Positions 56,894 through 64,000 of a stretch of DNA of 64,000 bases are shown one piece after another (the stretch's first letter is position 1; every line of letters starts with the position of its first letter). The stretch is from Caulobacter sp. GTDB lineage: Bacteria; Pseudomonadota; Alphaproteobacteria; Caulobacterales; Caulobacteraceae. The position numbers and the translations under genes are program-made. The stretch lies in NCBI GenBank assembly GCA_028291055.1, contig JAQGIP010000078.1, positions 59,760 to 123,759 of the forward strand, in the 5' to 3' direction. The notes under the pieces were generated by a model. The model was not told the DNA's origin and did not search any database. It worked only from the letters and a program-made list of their open reading frames with translations.

Positions 56894-57453
56894 GCCCCTC
56901 CCCCACTATCGATGGCTATGTCGGCCGGCTCGAAGCGGCGCTGTCGCCAATCCCGGCGGCCGAGCGCGGGCGTATCGCCCTGGAGATCCGCGGTCACCTG
57001 GCGGAGGTCGCCTCCCAGAGCGAGGCGGCGCTGGAGACGTCCATCGGCGCGCTGGGGGAGCCGGAGAGCCTGGCCCGCACCTATCTGGCCGACTACCAGC
57101 TCACCGACGCGGTGGCGCGCGGGTCGCACCCGGGGATGCTGATGGCGCTGATCCGGATTTCGGCCCGCAGCGCGGCGGCCTTGGTGGTGTGGACCCTGAC
57201 CCTGTTGCTCGGGGTGTTCGGCTGCGCCTTCATATTCGTGGCGGCGGCAAAGCCCTTCGACCCCAGCCACGTGGGCCTGTGGATCCACCCCTTCGAATTC
57301 GGCATGGTCTACAGCGATGTCGCCCCCGGCCGCGACGTGCTGGGCTGGTGGTTCATCCCCCTGGCCTTCGCCCTCGGCCTGCTGAGCTTCGTGGCCGCCG
57401 GCCTGGTCCTGCGCTTCGGCGCCCGCAAGGTGGCTAGGCGCGCGCGGGTCTAG
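56890..57453 (+). CDS. HAAS (DUF1700-like) membrane protein paired with PadR
   Basis: 187 residues. Residues about 8-75 are the helical HAAS domain (IDGYVGRLEAALSPIPAAER, EIRGHLAEVASQSEAALETS, LGEPESLARTYLADY) typical of PadR partners; then two membrane spans (about 92-118 VWTLTLLLGVFGCAFIFVAA and 150-175 IPLAFALGLLSFVAAGLV). Such pairs act as a sensor/repressor switch with unknown output. A family C repeat begins 8 bp after the TAG stop. Confidence 0.88.
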   Translation: MSPSPTIDGYVGRLEAALSPIPAAERGRIALEIRGHLAEVASQSEAALETSIGALGEPESLARTYLADYQLTDAVARGSHPGMLMALIRISARSAAALVVWTLTLLLGVFGCAFIFVAAAKPFDPSHVGLWIHPFEFGMVYSDVAPGRDVLGWWFIPLAFALGLLSFVAAGLVLRFGARKVARRARV

Positions 57454-57460
57454 CCACCAG

Positions 57461-57660
57461 GGACATGATACCCATTTCCCCCTAGCCGCCGCGTTCAGGA
57501 CCGTCTCAGCCTTTGGGGAAATGGGTTTCGTGTCCCCCGCCCCGGCGCCAACCCAAAGCCCCCCGTCTCACGCTGTGAACGGGGACACGAAACCCATTTC
57601 CCCAAGCCGCCCAGATCGAAGCTGGCGCCGTGGATGCGGGGAAATGGGTTTCATGTCCCC
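57461..57660. repeat. Family C double element (C5, C6)
   Basis: C5 57461-57538: GGGACATGATACCCATTTCC ... GGAAATGGGTTTCGTGTCCCC. C6 57581-57660: GGGGACACGAAACCCATTTC ... GGGGAAATGGGTTTCATGTCCCC. A tandem pair between the HAAS gene and the helicase gene. C6 ends 45 bp before the helicase ATG. Confidence 0.88.
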
Positions 57661-57704
57661 CGCGCCCTCTCGGCACAGAACAAGAACATGCTATAGGCGG
57701 TTTG

Positions 57705-60155
57705 ATGGACGCCGCCCCGGCCACCCAGATCCCCGAACGCTTCAACGCCTGGTTCGCCTCGCGCGGCTGGGCGGCGCGCAAGCATCAGCTGGATATGGTC
57801 GAGCGCGCCCGGGCCGGCCGCCACGCCCTGCTGATCGCGCCCACCGGCGGGGGCAAGACCCTGGCCGGCTTCCTGCCCAGCCTGATCGAGCTGTCCGAAC
57901 GGCCGCCCGCCAACACGCCACGCGGCATCCACACCCTCTACATCTCGCCGCTGAAGGCGCTGGCCGTGGATGTGGAGCGCAACCTCATGGCCCCCATCCT
58001 CCAGATGGGCCTGCCGATCGTGGCGGAGAGCCGCACCGGGGATACAGGGGTGGCCAGGAAGCAGCGCCAGCGCATCAAGCCGCCCGACATCCTGCTGACC
58101 ACCCCGGAGCAGCTCGCCCTGTTCCTGGCCTGGGAGGGCGCGCGCGCCTATTTCGAGGACCTGCGCTGCGTGATCCTGGACGAGGTGCACGCCATCTGGC
58201 CGTCCAAGCGCGGCGACCTGCTCAACCTCCACCTGGCGCGGCTGCAACAGATCGCGCCCAACATGCGCCGCGTCGGCCTGTCGGCCACGGTCGATGAGCC
58301 CGACTTTATCAGGAACTGGATGAGCCCCGGCACGGTGGAGGATGTGGACCTGGTCCTCGGCCCGCCCGGCCCCGCGCCGGAGGTCCAGGTTCTGGTCCCC
58401 GACGGCCCCACGCCCTGGACCGGCCACACCGCCCAGCATGCGATGCCCGAGGTCTATGACATCATCGCGCGCCACCGCATGAGCCTGGTCTTCGTCAACA
58501 CGCGGTTCCAGGCGGAGTTCGCCTTCCAGGAACTGTGGGCCATCAACGACGACAACCTGCCCATCGGCCTCCACCACGGCTCGCTGTCGGCCGAACAGCG
58601 CCGCAAGGTCGAGGCCGGCATGGCGCGCGGCGCGCTGAAGGCGGTGATCTGCACCTCCACCCTCGACCTCGGCATCGACTGGGGCGACGTGGACCTGGTC
58701 ATCCAGCTGGCCGCGCCCAAGGGCTCCTCGCGCATGGTCCAGCGGATCGGGCGCGCCAACCACCGCCTCGACGAGCCCAGCCAGGCGGTGCTCGTGCCCG
58801 CCAACCGCTTCGAGGTGCTGGAGTGCCGCGCGGCTGCCGACGCCATGATCGCCAACGACCTCGACGGCGATCCGCCCCGCCCCGGCGCGCTGGATGTCCT
58901 GGCCCAGCATGTGATGGGCTGCGCCTGCTCCGAACCCTTCGACCTTCTCGCCCTCTATGACGAGGTGGCGACCGCCGGCGCCTACCGCGATCTGACGTGG
59001 GAGGACTTCGAGGCGGTCGTCGATTTCGTCTCCACCGGCGGCTATGCGCTGCGCACCTACGACCACTACCGCCGCATCGTGAAGAACGCCGACGGCCTAT
59101 GGACCGTGCGCAACGAGGACACGCGGCGCCGCCACCGCATGAACGCCGGCGCCATCGTCGCCGCCGCCGTGCTGTCGGTGCGGGTCATGGGCCGGGGCCG
59201 CCGGCCGGGACGCAAGATCGGCGAGGTCGAGGAGGGCTTCCTCGAGCAGCTGGAAACCGGCGACACCTTCGTCTTCGCCGGCCAGGTGTGGCGGCTGGAG
59301 ACCATCACCGCCATGGATGTGCTGGTCACCCCTGCCCCCAAGGCCGACCCCAAGATGCCCAGCTGGGGCAGCGCCAAATTCCCCCTCTCCACCTTCCTCG
59401 CCAAGCGGGTGCGCGAGATGATGTGGGACACCTCCAAATGGGCCGCCCTGCCCGACGACGTGCGCGAATGGCTGGAGATCCAGAAGGACAAGTCCGGCCT
59501 GCCCGAGCCCGACCAGCTGCTGCTGGAGACCTTCCCGCGCGGCAATCGCCACTACCTCGTCTGCTACCCGTTCGAGGGCCGCGCCGCTCACAACACCCTG
59601 GCCATGCTGCTGACGCGGCGCCTGGACCGCCTGGGGGTCGGCCCGCTCGGCTTCACGGCCAGCGACTACGCTATCGCCATCTGGTCGCTGAAGCCCATGG
59701 ACCGCCTCGATATGGCCGCCCTGTTCGACCAGGACATGCTGGGCGACGACCTCGAAGCCTGGCTCGCCGAAAGCTTCATGATGAAGGCCACCTTCAAGAA
59801 GGCCGCCATCATCGCCGGCCTGATCGAGCGGCGCTTTCCGGGCCAGGAGAAGTCCGGCCGCCAGATCACCTTCTCCGCCGACCTGGTCTATGACGTGCTG
59901 CGCAAGCACGACCCCGACCACCTGCTGCTGCGCTGCGCGCGCGCCGATGCCGCAACCGATCTGATGGACGTGCGCCGTCTGGGTGATCTACTGGACCGTA
60001 TCAAGGACCGGATTCGCCACATCCCCCTGGATCATCTGTCGCCCTTCGCCGTGCCCATCATGATGGAGATCGGCAAGCAGCGTTCGCCTGGAGGCGCGGG
60101 AGAGATGATGCTGGAAGATGTGGCCAACGACCTGATCGCGGAGGCCATGGAGTGA
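57705..60155 (+). CDS. Lhr-type DNA helicase (ligase-associated DEXH-box)
   Basis: 816 residues from ATG 57705. SF2 helicase: Q-like ARKHQLDMV, Walker A LIAPTGGGKTLAGFLPSL, Walker B ILDEVHAIW, motif III GLSATVDEP, IV LVFVNTRFQAEF, V TLDLGIDWGDVDLVIQLAA, VI MVQRIGRANHRLDEP. C-terminal WYL-less Lhr cores (LTWEDFEAVVDFVSTGGY, RGRRPGRKIGEVEEGFL) follow. Alphaproteobacterial homologues form the ligase-associated DNA repair set with a DNA ligase, an exonuclease and PdeM; here only PdeM is adjacent, after element E6. Confidence 0.92.
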   Translation: MDAAPATQIPERFNAWFASRGWAARKHQLDMVERARAGRHALLIAPTGGGKTLAGFLPSLIELSERPPANTPRGIHTLYISPLKALAVDVERNLMAPILQMGLPIVAESRTGDTGVARKQRQRIKPPDILLTTPEQLALFLAWEGARAYFEDLRCVILDEVHAIWPSKRGDLLNLHLARLQQIAPNMRRVGLSATVDEPDFIRNWMSPGTVEDVDLVLGPPGPAPEVQVLVPDGPTPWTGHTAQHAMPEVYDIIARHRMSLVFVNTRFQAEFAFQELWAINDDNLPIGLHHGSLSAEQRRKVEAGMARGALKAVICTSTLDLGIDWGDVDLVIQLAAPKGSSRMVQRIGRANHRLDEPSQAVLVPANRFEVLECRAAADAMIANDLDGDPPRPGALDVLAQHVMGCACSEPFDLLALYDEVATAGAYRDLTWEDFEAVVDFVSTGGYALRTYDHYRRIVKNADGLWTVRNEDTRRRHRMNAGAIVAAAVLSVRVMGRGRRPGRKIGEVEEGFLEQLETGDTFVFAGQVWRLETITAMDVLVTPAPKADPKMPSWGSAKFPLSTFLAKRVREMMWDTSKWAALPDDVREWLEIQKDKSGLPEPDQLLLETFPRGNRHYLVCYPFEGRAAHNTLAMLLTRRLDRLGVGPLGFTASDYAIAIWSLKPMDRLDMAALFDQDMLGDDLEAWLAESFMMKATFKKAAIIAGLIERRFPGQEKSGRQITFSADLVYDVLRKHDPDHLLLRCARADAATDLMDVRRLGDLLDRIKDRIRHIPLDHLSPFAVPIMMEIGKQRSPGGAGEMMLEDVANDLIAEAME

Positions 60156-60165
60156 CTTTCTCTCT

Positions 60166-60307
60166 CCGCTCATCCCGACGAAAGTCGGGATCCAAGCCGA
60201 ATCCGGTGATTGTTCGCGGGCCGGGCGCAAGGTCGCAGCCCGTCCCTTTGTGTCGTACCCGCAGGGCAAAGGCCCTATGGATCCCGACTTTCGTCGGGAT
60301 GAGCGGA
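60166..60307. repeat. Family E paired-hairpin element (E6)
   Basis: 142 bp with CCGCTCATCCCGACGAAAGT ... ACTTTCGTCGGGATGAGCGG ends. The stem carries the CCCGAC-GAAA-GTCGGG variant, as in E5. It separates the helicase from pdeM, which otherwise look like one operon. Confidence 0.85.
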
Positions 60308-60326
60308 ATTTGAGTTACCTAAGCCC

Positions 60327-61055
60327 ATGAGCGCCTTAGCCATGTTGAAGAGCGGAGCGGCGGCGGGCAGCCCTTGTGGGAGCCTGCGCGTGCGGCTTGG
60401 CGCGACCGAGGCCATGCTGCGCCCCTCCGGCGCACTCTGGGTTGAGCATGTACGCGCACTGGTTGTGGCGGATCTCCACTTCGAAAAGGGCTCCAGCTAC
60501 GCCGTACGCGGCCAGATGCTCCCCCCCTACGACACCCGCGAAACCGTCGGCCGGCTAGAGCGCGAGGTCGAGGCCACCGCCCCCTCCCTGCTGATCTTCC
60601 TCGGCGACAGCTTCCACGACCGCAAGGCCCACGCCCGCCTCGCCCCGCAAGACGCCGCCCGCATTGCCGCCCTGTCGGTGGGGCGCACCCTGGTTTGGGT
60701 GACCGGCAACCACGACGCCGACGGCCCCGGCGACCTACCGGGCGAGGTCGAGGCCGAGATGACCCTGGCCGGGCTGCTATTGCGCCACGAACCGGAACGC
60801 GGGCCCCAGCCGGGCGAGGTTTCAGGCCACCTGCACCCCTGCGCCAAGATCCGGGGAACCGGCGGGCGCGTGCGGCGCAAATGTTTCGTCACCGACGGCG
60901 AACGCCTGATCCTGCCGGCCTTCGGGGCCTATACGGGCGGCCTGAACGTGCTGGACCGAGCCTTCGCCGGCATGTTCGGCATGCTCCCCATGGCCGCCGC
61001 GCTAGGCGTGGGGCGTGTGCACGCCATCGACTGGCGGTCTTTGGCGCCGGACTGA
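60327..61055 (+). CDS. pdeM: Ligase-associated DNA-damage-response nuclease PdeM
   Basis: 242 residues from ATG 60327. Metallophosphoesterase fold: ALVVADLHFEKGSSYAVRG (DxH), LGDSFHDRKAH (GDxxxD/N), VTGNHDADGP (GNHD) and SGHLHP (GHxH), two-metal active site. In the known Lhr-associated set PdeM is the phosphoesterase for processing DNA ends. The C-terminus (LPAFGAYTGGLNVLDRA) fits the family. E6 lies upstream, so it may have its own promoter. Confidence 0.9.
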   Translation: MSALAMLKSGAAAGSPCGSLRVRLGATEAMLRPSGALWVEHVRALVVADLHFEKGSSYAVRGQMLPPYDTRETVGRLEREVEATAPSLLIFLGDSFHDRKAHARLAPQDAARIAALSVGRTLVWVTGNHDADGPGDLPGEVEAEMTLAGLLLRHEPERGPQPGEVSGHLHPCAKIRGTGGRVRRKCFVTDGERLILPAFGAYTGGLNVLDRAFAGMFGMLPMAAALGVGRVHAIDWRSLAPD

Positions 61056-61062
61056 GGGTACA

Positions 61063-61146
61063 GGAAAGTAGGGACACACACCTATTTCGGCGGCGGCCGA
61101 GCCTGATCACGCGCACGAGACGAAATAGGTGTGTGTCCTACTTTCC
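61063..61146. repeat. Family B palindromic repeat (B2)
   Basis: Left arm 61063-61089 (GGGACACACACCTATTTC in it) and right arm 61121-61146; the two match except that one G of the GGG run is missing on the right. Lies between convergent pdeM and the TIGR02186 gene. Confidence 0.88.
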
Positions 61147-61158
61147 AGGCGCCGCGCC

Positions 61159-61926
61159 CTACGACCTTCTGAACACCACCGAAGCCGCCCAGCCGGCGCC
61201 CAGGCCCAGCACCACCGTGAACAGCCCGTAGAACCACGGATGCCCGTGGGCGACCACGAACACCGTCCGTTCCAGCCCCACCTTCTCCACCCGCAGCCTG
61301 CGCTCGCGCACCGACACCAGCTTGCCGTCCTGGAACAGCAGGATGCGCGCCTCATAGGTCCCGATCGGCGCCTCCACCGGCAGGTCGATGTCGGCGCGGA
61401 ACAGCCCCCGGTCGACGAAGCGCACGCCGGTCGAGTCCGCCGCGTAGAGGTGGGACTTCTCCTTCAGCCGCAACACCGCGTCGCGCCAGTCGAGGTAGTC
61501 GGGGCCCAGGCTGGAGACCACCATGTCGCGCACGCCGTAGCGGGTCTCGATGCGCTGTTCGGCCGGGGCGGCGATGGCCAGGTGTTCGAGGCCGGCGCCC
61601 TGCAGGCGCAGCTCCGAAAAGCCGGCGATGTCGGTCAGCGGGCGGGTCGAGGCGGCCATGTAGAAGCCCGGCGCGCCCTGGAACACCACCGGGCGGCTGT
61701 TCAGCCACAGCCCCGCCACATGCACCTTGCGCGCGATGCGCACCGGCTGGTCGGGCCCGCGCACGATGATGACCACGTCGGAGGGCTTGGCCTGGGGGTC
61801 GAAGACGGCGCCGTAGACGACGATGTGGGCGCCGCGGAAGTCGGAGGAGACCCGCACGCTGGCGTCGGTCAACGCAGCGGAGATGACCGGCTGGTCGGCC
61901 GTGGGGGGCGGTGGGGCAGCAGCCAT
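61159..61926 (-). CDS. TIGR02186-family membrane protein
   Basis: 255 residues from ATG 61926, the A of which overlaps the TSUP stop (TGATG). Beta-rich body (VRVSSDFRGAHIVVYGAVFD, VVIIVRGPDQPVRIARKVHV, FRADIDLPVEAPIGTYEARI) and one C-terminal span (PWFYGLFTVVLGLGAGWAAS). TIGR02186 members are usually co-encoded with TSUP transporters, as here. Members normally start with a signal peptide; this start (MAAAPPPPTADQ) has none, so either the true start is further upstream (no good site) or the protein is odd here. Confidence 0.82.
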   Translation of the reverse strand: MAAAPPPPTADQPVISAALTDASVRVSSDFRGAHIVVYGAVFDPQAKPSDVVIIVRGPDQPVRIARKVHVAGLWLNSRPVVFQGAPGFYMAASTRPLTDIAGFSELRLQGAGLEHLAIAAPAEQRIETRYGVRDMVVSSLGPDYLDWRDAVLRLKEKSHLYAADSTGVRFVDRGLFRADIDLPVEAPIGTYEARILLFQDGKLVSVRERRLRVEKVGLERTVFVVAHGHPWFYGLFTVVLGLGAGWAASVVFRRS

Positions 61927-62846
61927 CAGCCGGCCCCCGACACGAGGATGAAGGGATCGGAGGGCGTGATGAACAGGCTCAGGCCCATGCGCAGGCCGAC
62001 CAGCAGCACGATCAGAGCGAGGATGGCGCGCAGTTCCTCGGCCCGGAAGCGCGCGGAGGCCTTGGCGCCGAGCTGGGCCCCCAGCACCCCGCCGATCAGC
62101 AGCAGGGTGCCCAGCACGATGTCGACCGTCTGGTTGCGGCCGGACTGGAGGATGCAGGTCACCGAGGTGGTGATGATGATCTGCATCAGACTGGTGCCGA
62201 CCACCACCTGGGCCGGCATGCGCAGCAGATAGATCATCGCCGGCACCAGGATGAAGCCGCCGCCCACCCCCATGATCGCCGACAGCACGCCCACGAAGAC
62301 GCCCAGCACGATGGGCGGGATGACGCTGATGTAGAGGCGCGAGCGCGGGAAGCGGATCTTCAGCGGCAGGCCATAGAGCCACATCGGCCGCTTGTCGCGC
62401 GGCGGCGGCGCGGCGTCGCCCCGCCTGCGCCGCAGCACCTGGCCCAGGCTTTCCACCAGCATCAGCCCGCCGATCACGCCCAGGAAGATCAGGTAGGAGA
62501 GGTTGACCACCAGGTCCGCCTGGCCCAGTAGCCGCAGCCACCGGAAGATCTCGACGCCGGCGAAGGACCCGGCCACCCCGCCGGCGGCCAGCACCGCGCC
62601 CATCTTGATGTCGACGCTGCGCCGGCGGCTATAGGCGATGACGCTGGAGGCCGAGGACGCCACCACATGCTGGCTCAGGCTGGCCACCGCCACCGACGGC
62701 GGAATGCCCAGGAAGATCAGCGCCGGGGTCATCAAAAACCCGCCCCCGATCCCGAACAGACCCGAGATGAAACCCACGAGGGCGCCCAGCGCGATCAACA
62801 GCGGCGCATTCACCGACACCTCGGCGATAGGCAGATAGATGTCCAC
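61926..62846 (-). CDS. TSUP/TauE-SafE family anion transporter
   Basis: 306 residues, about eight membrane spans in two repeats. Each repeat has the TSUP glycine motif: GFISGLFGIGGGFLMTPALI near residue 25 and GVLSAIMGVGGGFILVPAMI near residue 195. Central cytoplasmic linker (RRRRGDAAPPPRDKR). Known members move sulfite, sulfonates or other C2/sulfur anions; the substrate here is unknown. Two-gene operon with the TIGR02186 gene downstream. Confidence 0.92.
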   Translation of the reverse strand: MDIYLPIAEVSVNAPLLIALGALVGFISGLFGIGGGFLMTPALIFLGIPPSVAVASLSQHVVASSASSVIAYSRRRSVDIKMGAVLAAGGVAGSFAGVEIFRWLRLLGQADLVVNLSYLIFLGVIGGLMLVESLGQVLRRRRGDAAPPPRDKRPMWLYGLPLKIRFPRSRLYISVIPPIVLGVFVGVLSAIMGVGGGFILVPAMIYLLRMPAQVVVGTSLMQIIITTSVTCILQSGRNQTVDIVLGTLLLIGGVLGAQLGAKASARFRAEELRAILALIVLLVGLRMGLSLFITPSDPFILVSGAG

Positions 62847-62942
62847 GGGCGGTTACGGCCTCGGGGCGGATGAGTCGGCGATTGTGAGTGACAGGGGTTT
62901 ACCAAAGATTCTTGGGCGCGAAGCGCCTTTATGGGGAGGCGC

Positions 62943-63181
62943 CTTCCCTCCCCTTTATGGGGAGGGAGGAGGGCCGAAGGCCCGAGGGTGGGGTTTGGAT
63001 TATGCGTCCGCCGCACAGCAAGGTTAGGCGTCCCTTCGTGCAGCCCGGGGCCTGCTTCTGAGTCAGATGGGGCACAGCGCTTCACCAACGGGTGCTTCGC
63101 CTTGGGGCGTGGCGAGACGCATAATGGTCACCCCACCCTCGCGGCTTCGCCGCTCTTCCCTCCCCATAAAGGGGAGGGAAG
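62943..63181. repeat. Composite repeat F3 (239 bp)
   Basis: Same order and length as F2: CTTCCCTCCCCTTTATGG, ...CGAGGGTGGGGTTTGGATT, TATGCGTCCGCCGC, CTGAGTCAGATGG, CTTCGCCTTGGG, GACGCATAATGG, and an inverted closing arm. The distal end arms (CTTTATGG instead of GTCTGG) differ on both sides together, so the inverted ends stay paired. Rest of 62847-63189 shows nothing else. Confidence 0.85.
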
Positions 63182-63189
63182 GTTCGACG

Positions 63190-64000
63190 CTACCGCGCGA
63201 ACTGCGCCAGCTTGGTCACCGCGTTGGTGTCGAGCTCACCGTTCGCCGCCATCCCCTGGTCGCGCTGCCAGGCGGCGATGGCTTGGCGGAGCGGCGGGCT
63301 GGAGGCGCCGTCTTCGGGGCCCTGGTAGTAGCCGAGCTTGTTCAGCGCCTTCTGGGCGATGATCAGGGCGGCGGGCGAGGCGCCGATGGCGGGCGGGGCC
63401 TGGATCGAGGCCGGGCCGGGCGGGCGCGAGGCCCCGCCGGTGGAGCGGAAGCCGGCGGCGGAGCGTTCGGCGGTCGAGCGGGCGTCGGCGGTCAGGGTGT
63501 CGCGCACCCGCGCGGCGCTGTTCTTGCTCTCCGTGTCGCCCGACTTCGAGGCGATCAGGTACCACTTATAGGCCTCCGCGCCGTTCTGGCTGACGCCGAA
63601 GCCCTGCTCATAGAGGCGGCCCAGGTTGTACTGGCTGTCCACCAGGCCCAGGTCGGCGGCCTTGCGGAACCATTGCGCGGCCAGGGTGGAGTTCTTGGCC
63701 CCGCCTTCGCCGTAGAAATAGTAGAGGGCCAGGTTGTGCATGGCCTTCTTGTCGCCGCCCTGGGCCGCGCGTTCGGTCCAGCGGCGCGCCTCGAGCGCGT
63801 CCTTCTTCAGCCCCGCGTCGCCGTTCTCGAACAGCTTGGCCAGGTAGAACTGGGCCGGGGCGTAACCGGCGTTCGCGGCCTTCTTCAGCGGCTCCATGCC
63901 GGTAAGGTCATGGCGCTCGATGCGCGCCACCGCGTCTTCATAGAGCGAGGTGGCGGCGGGCGCGGCGCCGGCGGGCAGCGGGGCGCCGGCCAGGGGGCCC
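63190..64000 (-). CDS. podJ: C-terminal part of PodJ-like polarity protein (Sel1 repeats + peptidoglycan-binding)
   Basis: About 270 residues visible; the frame is open to the right edge, so the N-terminus lies outside. Three Sel1/TPR-like repeats (PLKKAANAGYAPAQFYLAKL, ALEARRWTERAAQGGDKKAM, AAQWFRKAADLGLVDSQYNL, AYKWYLIASKSGDTE), a Ser/Pro/Ala linker, and a C-terminal peptidoglycan-binding-1-like domain (LNKLGYYQGPEDG, AIAAWQRDQGM). This is the periplasmic half of Caulobacter PodJ, which localises polar organelles. The N-terminal coiled coil and span cannot be seen. Confidence 0.75.
   Translation of the reverse strand, partial: GPLAGAPLPAGAAPAATSLYEDAVARIERHDLTGMEPLKKAANAGYAPAQFYLAKLFENGDAGLKKDALEARRWTERAAQGGDKKAMHNLALYYFYGEGGAKNSTLAAQWFRKAADLGLVDSQYNLGRLYEQGFGVSQNGAEAYKWYLIASKSGDTESKNSAARVRDTLTADARSTAERSAAGFRSTGGASRPPGPASIQAPPAIGASPAALIIAQKALNKLGYYQGPEDGASSPPLRQAIAAWQRDQGMAANGELDTNAVTKLAQFAR

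Noticed and set aside
2203..61146. Palindromic repeats as a CRISPR array
   Set aside because: Units are scattered, inverted and of several families, with no regular direct repeats and spacers, and no cas genes.
1..64000. tRNA or rRNA genes
   Set aside because: No T-loop/acceptor patterns or rRNA-like conserved stretches were recognised on either strand.

Overview
The window looks like chromosomal DNA of a stalked or rod-shaped alphaproteobacterium of the Caulobacteraceae, closest in feel to Caulobacter or Phenylobacterium. Reasons: very high GC with strong G/C third-codon bias, frequent TTG and GTG starts in stop/start overlaps, promoters close to the start codon that would give leaderless or near-leaderless messages, TonB-dependent receptors, an S46 peptidase, a divergent bioA/bioFD locus, and a truncated PodJ-like polarity protein at the right edge. 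No rRNA, tRNA or CRISPR was found.

Left part (1-9.6 kb): the tail of an unknown gene and lspA; a two-domain secreted protein bracketed by two copies of one palindromic repeat; a minus-strand DNA-modification operon (MerR-like HTH, adenine methyltransferase and a third gene apparently cut off by a repeat) with an inverted repeat in its leader; a carboxylesterase; an Lrp/AsnC regulator coupled to a spermidine-synthase-like protein; an exported methyltransferase-fold protein. Metabolic block (9.6-16 kb): malate synthase G and the biotin genes bioA, bioF and bioD, then a TerC protein. 16-27 kb: a hybrid histidine kinase, HNH nuclease, an internally repeated protein, a TetR locus with a perfect operator and an unannotated 37-residue membrane protein, GluQRS, a DMT transporter, a GNAT fusion, an XRE/membrane-protein pair with its operator, a cold-shock protein with terminator, and a TlpA-like protein.

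27-43 kb: argH, an LptM-like lipoprotein and lysA (with an in-frame TGA), enoyl-CoA hydratase, a TonB receptor - YfiR - hybrid kinase operon, an EVE protein, an S46 peptidase, hpt, a zinc-ribbon protein, and ftsE-ftsX-DUF218-plsC. 43-49 kb: a DUF559 nuclease inside a split repeat, ChaC, a DUF2125 protein, and a chorismate mutase - aminotransferase - prephenate dehydrogenase operon for Phe/Tyr. 49-64 kb: an ArsR regulator, an ArsR-SRPBCC-SRPBCC operon with a leaderless promoter, small accessory genes between long repeats, a DinG-like helicase, PadR plus HAAS membrane protein, an Lhr-type helicase and PdeM nuclease, a TIGR02186-TSUP pair, and the podJ end.

The most unusual property is the density and variety of intergenic palindromic elements. 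I see at least four families of about 80 bp sharing a GGGACA-type core (A-D), a family of about 140 bp with a hairpin at each end (E), and several longer composite elements (F-I), one of which exists both as a 239-bp empty form (two copies) and as a 608-bp form carrying a DUF559 nuclease gene. Several elements overlap or abut the stop or start codons of neighbouring genes.
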